Virus record (IMG/VR): IMGVR_UViG_3300041409_000623
Location: 1 to 64,000 of that record
DNA length: 64,000 bases
Origin: a virus
Reading direction: 5' to 3' (one strand)
Shown: in pieces, positions 62,330 through 64,000 of the stretch
Numbering within the stretch: position 1 is the first letter of the stretch
How the letters are laid out: the number at the start of each line of letters is the position of its first letter
Notes under the pieces: model-generated
Seen by the model: only the letters and a program-made list of their open reading frames with translations
Databases searched by the model: none
What the model was told of the DNA's origin: nothing
Translations under genes and position numbers: made by a program

Positions 62330-63751
62330 ATGGCTTGGACGACTCCGTATACGCCGACGCCTGGCTTGCTGATGACGGCCGCAGTTTGGGACGTCCAGAT
62401 CCGCGACAACTTTAACTTGCTGAAGACGTCGATCGACAACACCGGCACGCTCTGGTCCGGCAAGGTCAACGCGTCGGCCGGAGGCATGTCGGTCGACGGC
62501 GCGACGCCGTCGACGCACGGCATCGCCTTTCCTGCGGCCACGCCTGGCGTTACGACGTCGAACCTTTATTCTCCGGACGGCGTGGCGCTCTGGTTCAACG
62601 GAACGCAGCTCGCGACGGGTTCAAGCGTCAGCGGCACGACGGGCAAGATCGCGAAGTTCACCGGATCGACGTCGCTCGGGAACTCGATCATCACCGAGTC
62701 TGGATCGGTCGTCACGGTCAGCGGTGCACTAGTCGCAGGTACTATCCATCTAGACGACGCGCTGCCAGCGACCACGAACGCAGCGCTCTACATCACCGGC
62801 TCCTCGGGCGCGACCATCGGCACGGTCTACATCGGAGGCGGTTCTGGTTTCTCGCTGCTCTTCGCCAAGCGCAGTTTGACGGTCGACACGACGCTGTTCA
62901 CGATGGCCGACAGCGGGAACTTCACTTCGATCGGTTCCATCACGGCCACTGGCGGATTCGTCGGGAGCGTGAACACGTTCGGTCGCTCGGTCTTCTACAG
63001 CGACGGCGGCAACGCGGCACCCGTCGTCGCGATGGGACTTGGCGGCGCACTTTCGCTCTTCACCGTCGCCACGTTCAACGCGACGTCCGGCGCAGCCTAC
63101 GTCGGGTGGAACATGCGGTCGGCGTCCGACGCGCTCGACACCTCGAAATATATCGTCAGTGACTTCGCGACGAAGATCGAAGGACACGTCGGATCGTTCA
63201 CGTTCTACACGGCGCCGTCGGGCACCGCTGGCAACGTGATCACGTGGACGGCGGTCGTCAAGATTCACAACTCGCATGGCGTCTCGGTTGGCGACACGAC
63301 GGATCCAGGCGCGACGAATTTCCGCGTTGCAGGCACGAGCGCGCTCGTCGGGAACGTGACGGCGAGCGGCACGTTGACGGTCAACACGGCCGGTGGAAAC
63401 GTGTCGTGGGGCACCTACTCGCCATCTCTCACCGGAGTGACGAACATTGGCAGCACGAACACCGTGTCTGGGCTGTATCTCAGGGTCGGAAATACCGTAA
63501 CGGTTAGCGGCACGGTGGAGCTGACGACGACGGCTGCCGGATCGACTCTCAGTGAAATCGATCTCAGCTTGCCGATCGCGAGCAATTTTTCGGCGGCATC
63601 GGATGCGGCTGGCACGTTCGCGAACTCCGCAGACGATGAAAGCGGAGAGGTCTCCGCTGACGCCACAAATGACCGCTTGCGCCTGCGCTGGAAATCGAAA
63701 CAAACGACCATCAGGACGTTCTTCTTCAACTGCACATATAAGGTCCAATAA
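62330..63751 (+). CDS. Tail fibre/spike protein
   Basis: 473 residues. The start AWTTPYTPTPGLLMTAAVWD then IRDNFNLLKTSIDN is the usual tail-attachment motif of phage fibres. Repeated Thr/Ser/Gly beta strands follow. C-terminal domain VSWGTYSPSLTGVTNIGSTN through FFFNCTYKV is a receptor-binding head-like fold. Last structural gene in the window. Confidence 0.8.
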   Translation: MAWTTPYTPTPGLLMTAAVWDVQIRDNFNLLKTSIDNTGTLWSGKVNASAGGMSVDGATPSTHGIAFPAATPGVTTSNLYSPDGVALWFNGTQLATGSSVSGTTGKIAKFTGSTSLGNSIITESGSVVTVSGALVAGTIHLDDALPATTNAALYITGSSGATIGTVYIGGGSGFSLLFAKRSLTVDTTLFTMADSGNFTSIGSITATGGFVGSVNTFGRSVFYSDGGNAAPVVAMGLGGALSLFTVATFNATSGAAYVGWNMRSASDALDTSKYIVSDFATKIEGHVGSFTFYTAPSGTAGNVITWTAVVKIHNSHGVSVGDTTDPGATNFRVAGTSALVGNVTASGTLTVNTAGGNVSWGTYSPSLTGVTNIGSTNTVSGLYLRVGNTVTVSGTVELTTTAAGSTLSEIDLSLPIASNFSAASDAAGTFANSADDESGEVSADATNDRLRLRWKSKQTTIRTFFFNCTYKVQ

Positions 63752-63756
63752 ACAGC

Positions 63757-63786
63757 TTTACTTTTCAGGCCGTCGCGAGTTATGAT
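63757..63786 (+). promoter_or_regulatory. Promoter before the last gene
   Basis: TTTACT at 63757-63762, 18-base spacer, TATGAT at 63781-63786. Predicted leader of about 40 bases to ATG 63837. Independent control of the following gene is likely. Confidence 0.6.
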
Positions 63787-63836
63787 CGCCATGCGTCCGA
63801 GGAATATCCCGAAGGCCGCTTTTTGAGGTTTGTCAA

Positions 63837-64000
63837 ATGAAACGCATGTCGTTCGCTCTCGTCGCCCTGGCCCTGTCCGCGTCGCTGTCCGCTCAGACGA
63901 CGTCTCCCGTCACTCAGTGGGGTTTGCCCGGCGACGTCCCGGTCGCAGGCGACTTCGACGGAGACGGTGCGGCAGACATCGCCGTGTTCCGTCCTTCGAC
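63837..64000 (+). CDS. Secreted FG-GAP/VCBS repeat protein, 5' part
   Basis: Truncated by the window. MKRMSFALVALALSASLSAQ is a signal peptide with a probable Ala-Gln cleavage end. Next are LPGDVPVAGDFDGDG and ADIAVFRPST, the calcium-binding FG-GAP/VCBS repeat unit of bacterial surface proteins. Its own promoter and signal sequence suggest host-surface or secreted function rather than a virion part. Confidence 0.75.
   Translation, partial: MKRMSFALVALALSASLSAQTTSPVTQWGLPGDVPVAGDFDGDGAADIAVFRPS

Noticed and set aside
1-64000. tRNA, integrase, repressor or endolysin genes
   Set aside because: None recognised by eye. A tRNAscan and profile search would be decisive, and lysis genes may lie beyond 64000.

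Overview
This window is most of the genome of a tailed, siphovirus-like bacteriophage with a high GC content. It has two opposed blocks. Bases 161-28170 are read leftward (minus strand) and hold early, replication and DNA-metabolism genes. Bases 28361-64000 are read rightward and hold a primase-helicase, packaging, head, tail and glycan genes. No integrase, repressor cassette, tRNA, rRNA or CRISPR array was seen, and no endolysin was recognised. The host cannot be named from the sequence. Sigma70-like promoters, leaderless-type gene starts, GTG/TTG starts and a secreted FG-GAP repeat protein at the right edge fit a GC-rich host outside the classical enterics, but that is inference.

Leftward block: genes are packed with ATGA, GTGA or TGATG stop-start overlaps, which implies long polycistrons with coupled translation. 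Recognisable products are a UvrD-like helicase, a SNF2-like ATPase, an SMC/RecF-like ATPase, a DnaQ-like exonuclease, a nucleoside deoxyribosyltransferase-like protein, a MazG-like pyrophosphohydrolase, a DnaN sliding clamp, a PD-(D/E)XK nuclease, a DNA methyltransferase, a 1094-residue protein fusing a second DNA methyltransferase to a family-A DNA polymerase, a PLP-fold enzyme, a Spo11/Top6A-like TOPRIM protein and a DUF932 protein. Between them lie many tiny Cys-rich zinc-ribbon-like proteins. Five related promoters (-35 TTGCTT, 17-base spacer containing TTTTAG, -10 near TAAGCT) each place the next ATG only 6 or 7 bases after the -10 box, so leaderless mRNAs are predicted. Several ordinary sigma70-like promoters are also present.

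Central switch: bases 28171-28360 separate the two arms. The leftward leaderless promoter faces a rightward leader that can fold as a three-way junction ending in a T-tract (candidate attenuator). Next come a GIY-YIG/T5orf172-like gene and a prim-pol/VapE primase-helicase. A 396-base gene-free stretch then holds 11 copies of TTATCG in 8-9-base phasing beside an AT-rich patch, a candidate replication origin.

Rightward block: small terminase candidate, large terminase (apparent CTG start), two-TM coiled-coil protein, portal, MuF-like protein, protease-scaffold fusion with an internal scaffold start, decoration protein, encapsulin-like major capsid protein, fibres including one with about 16 Gly/Ser/Ala 20-residue repeats plus a LamG-like domain, and connector proteins. 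A glycan cassette follows (five glycosyltransferase-like proteins, a SAM methyltransferase and a B12-type radical SAM protein). Tail genes then resume: HK97-gp10-like protein, tail terminator-like protein, tail tube, frameshifted tail chaperone, tape measure, distal tail protein and fibre. Between the tube gene and the chaperone gene is an 82-base element with three perfectly complementary 9-10-base helices that can form a pseudoknot enclosed by an outer stem.
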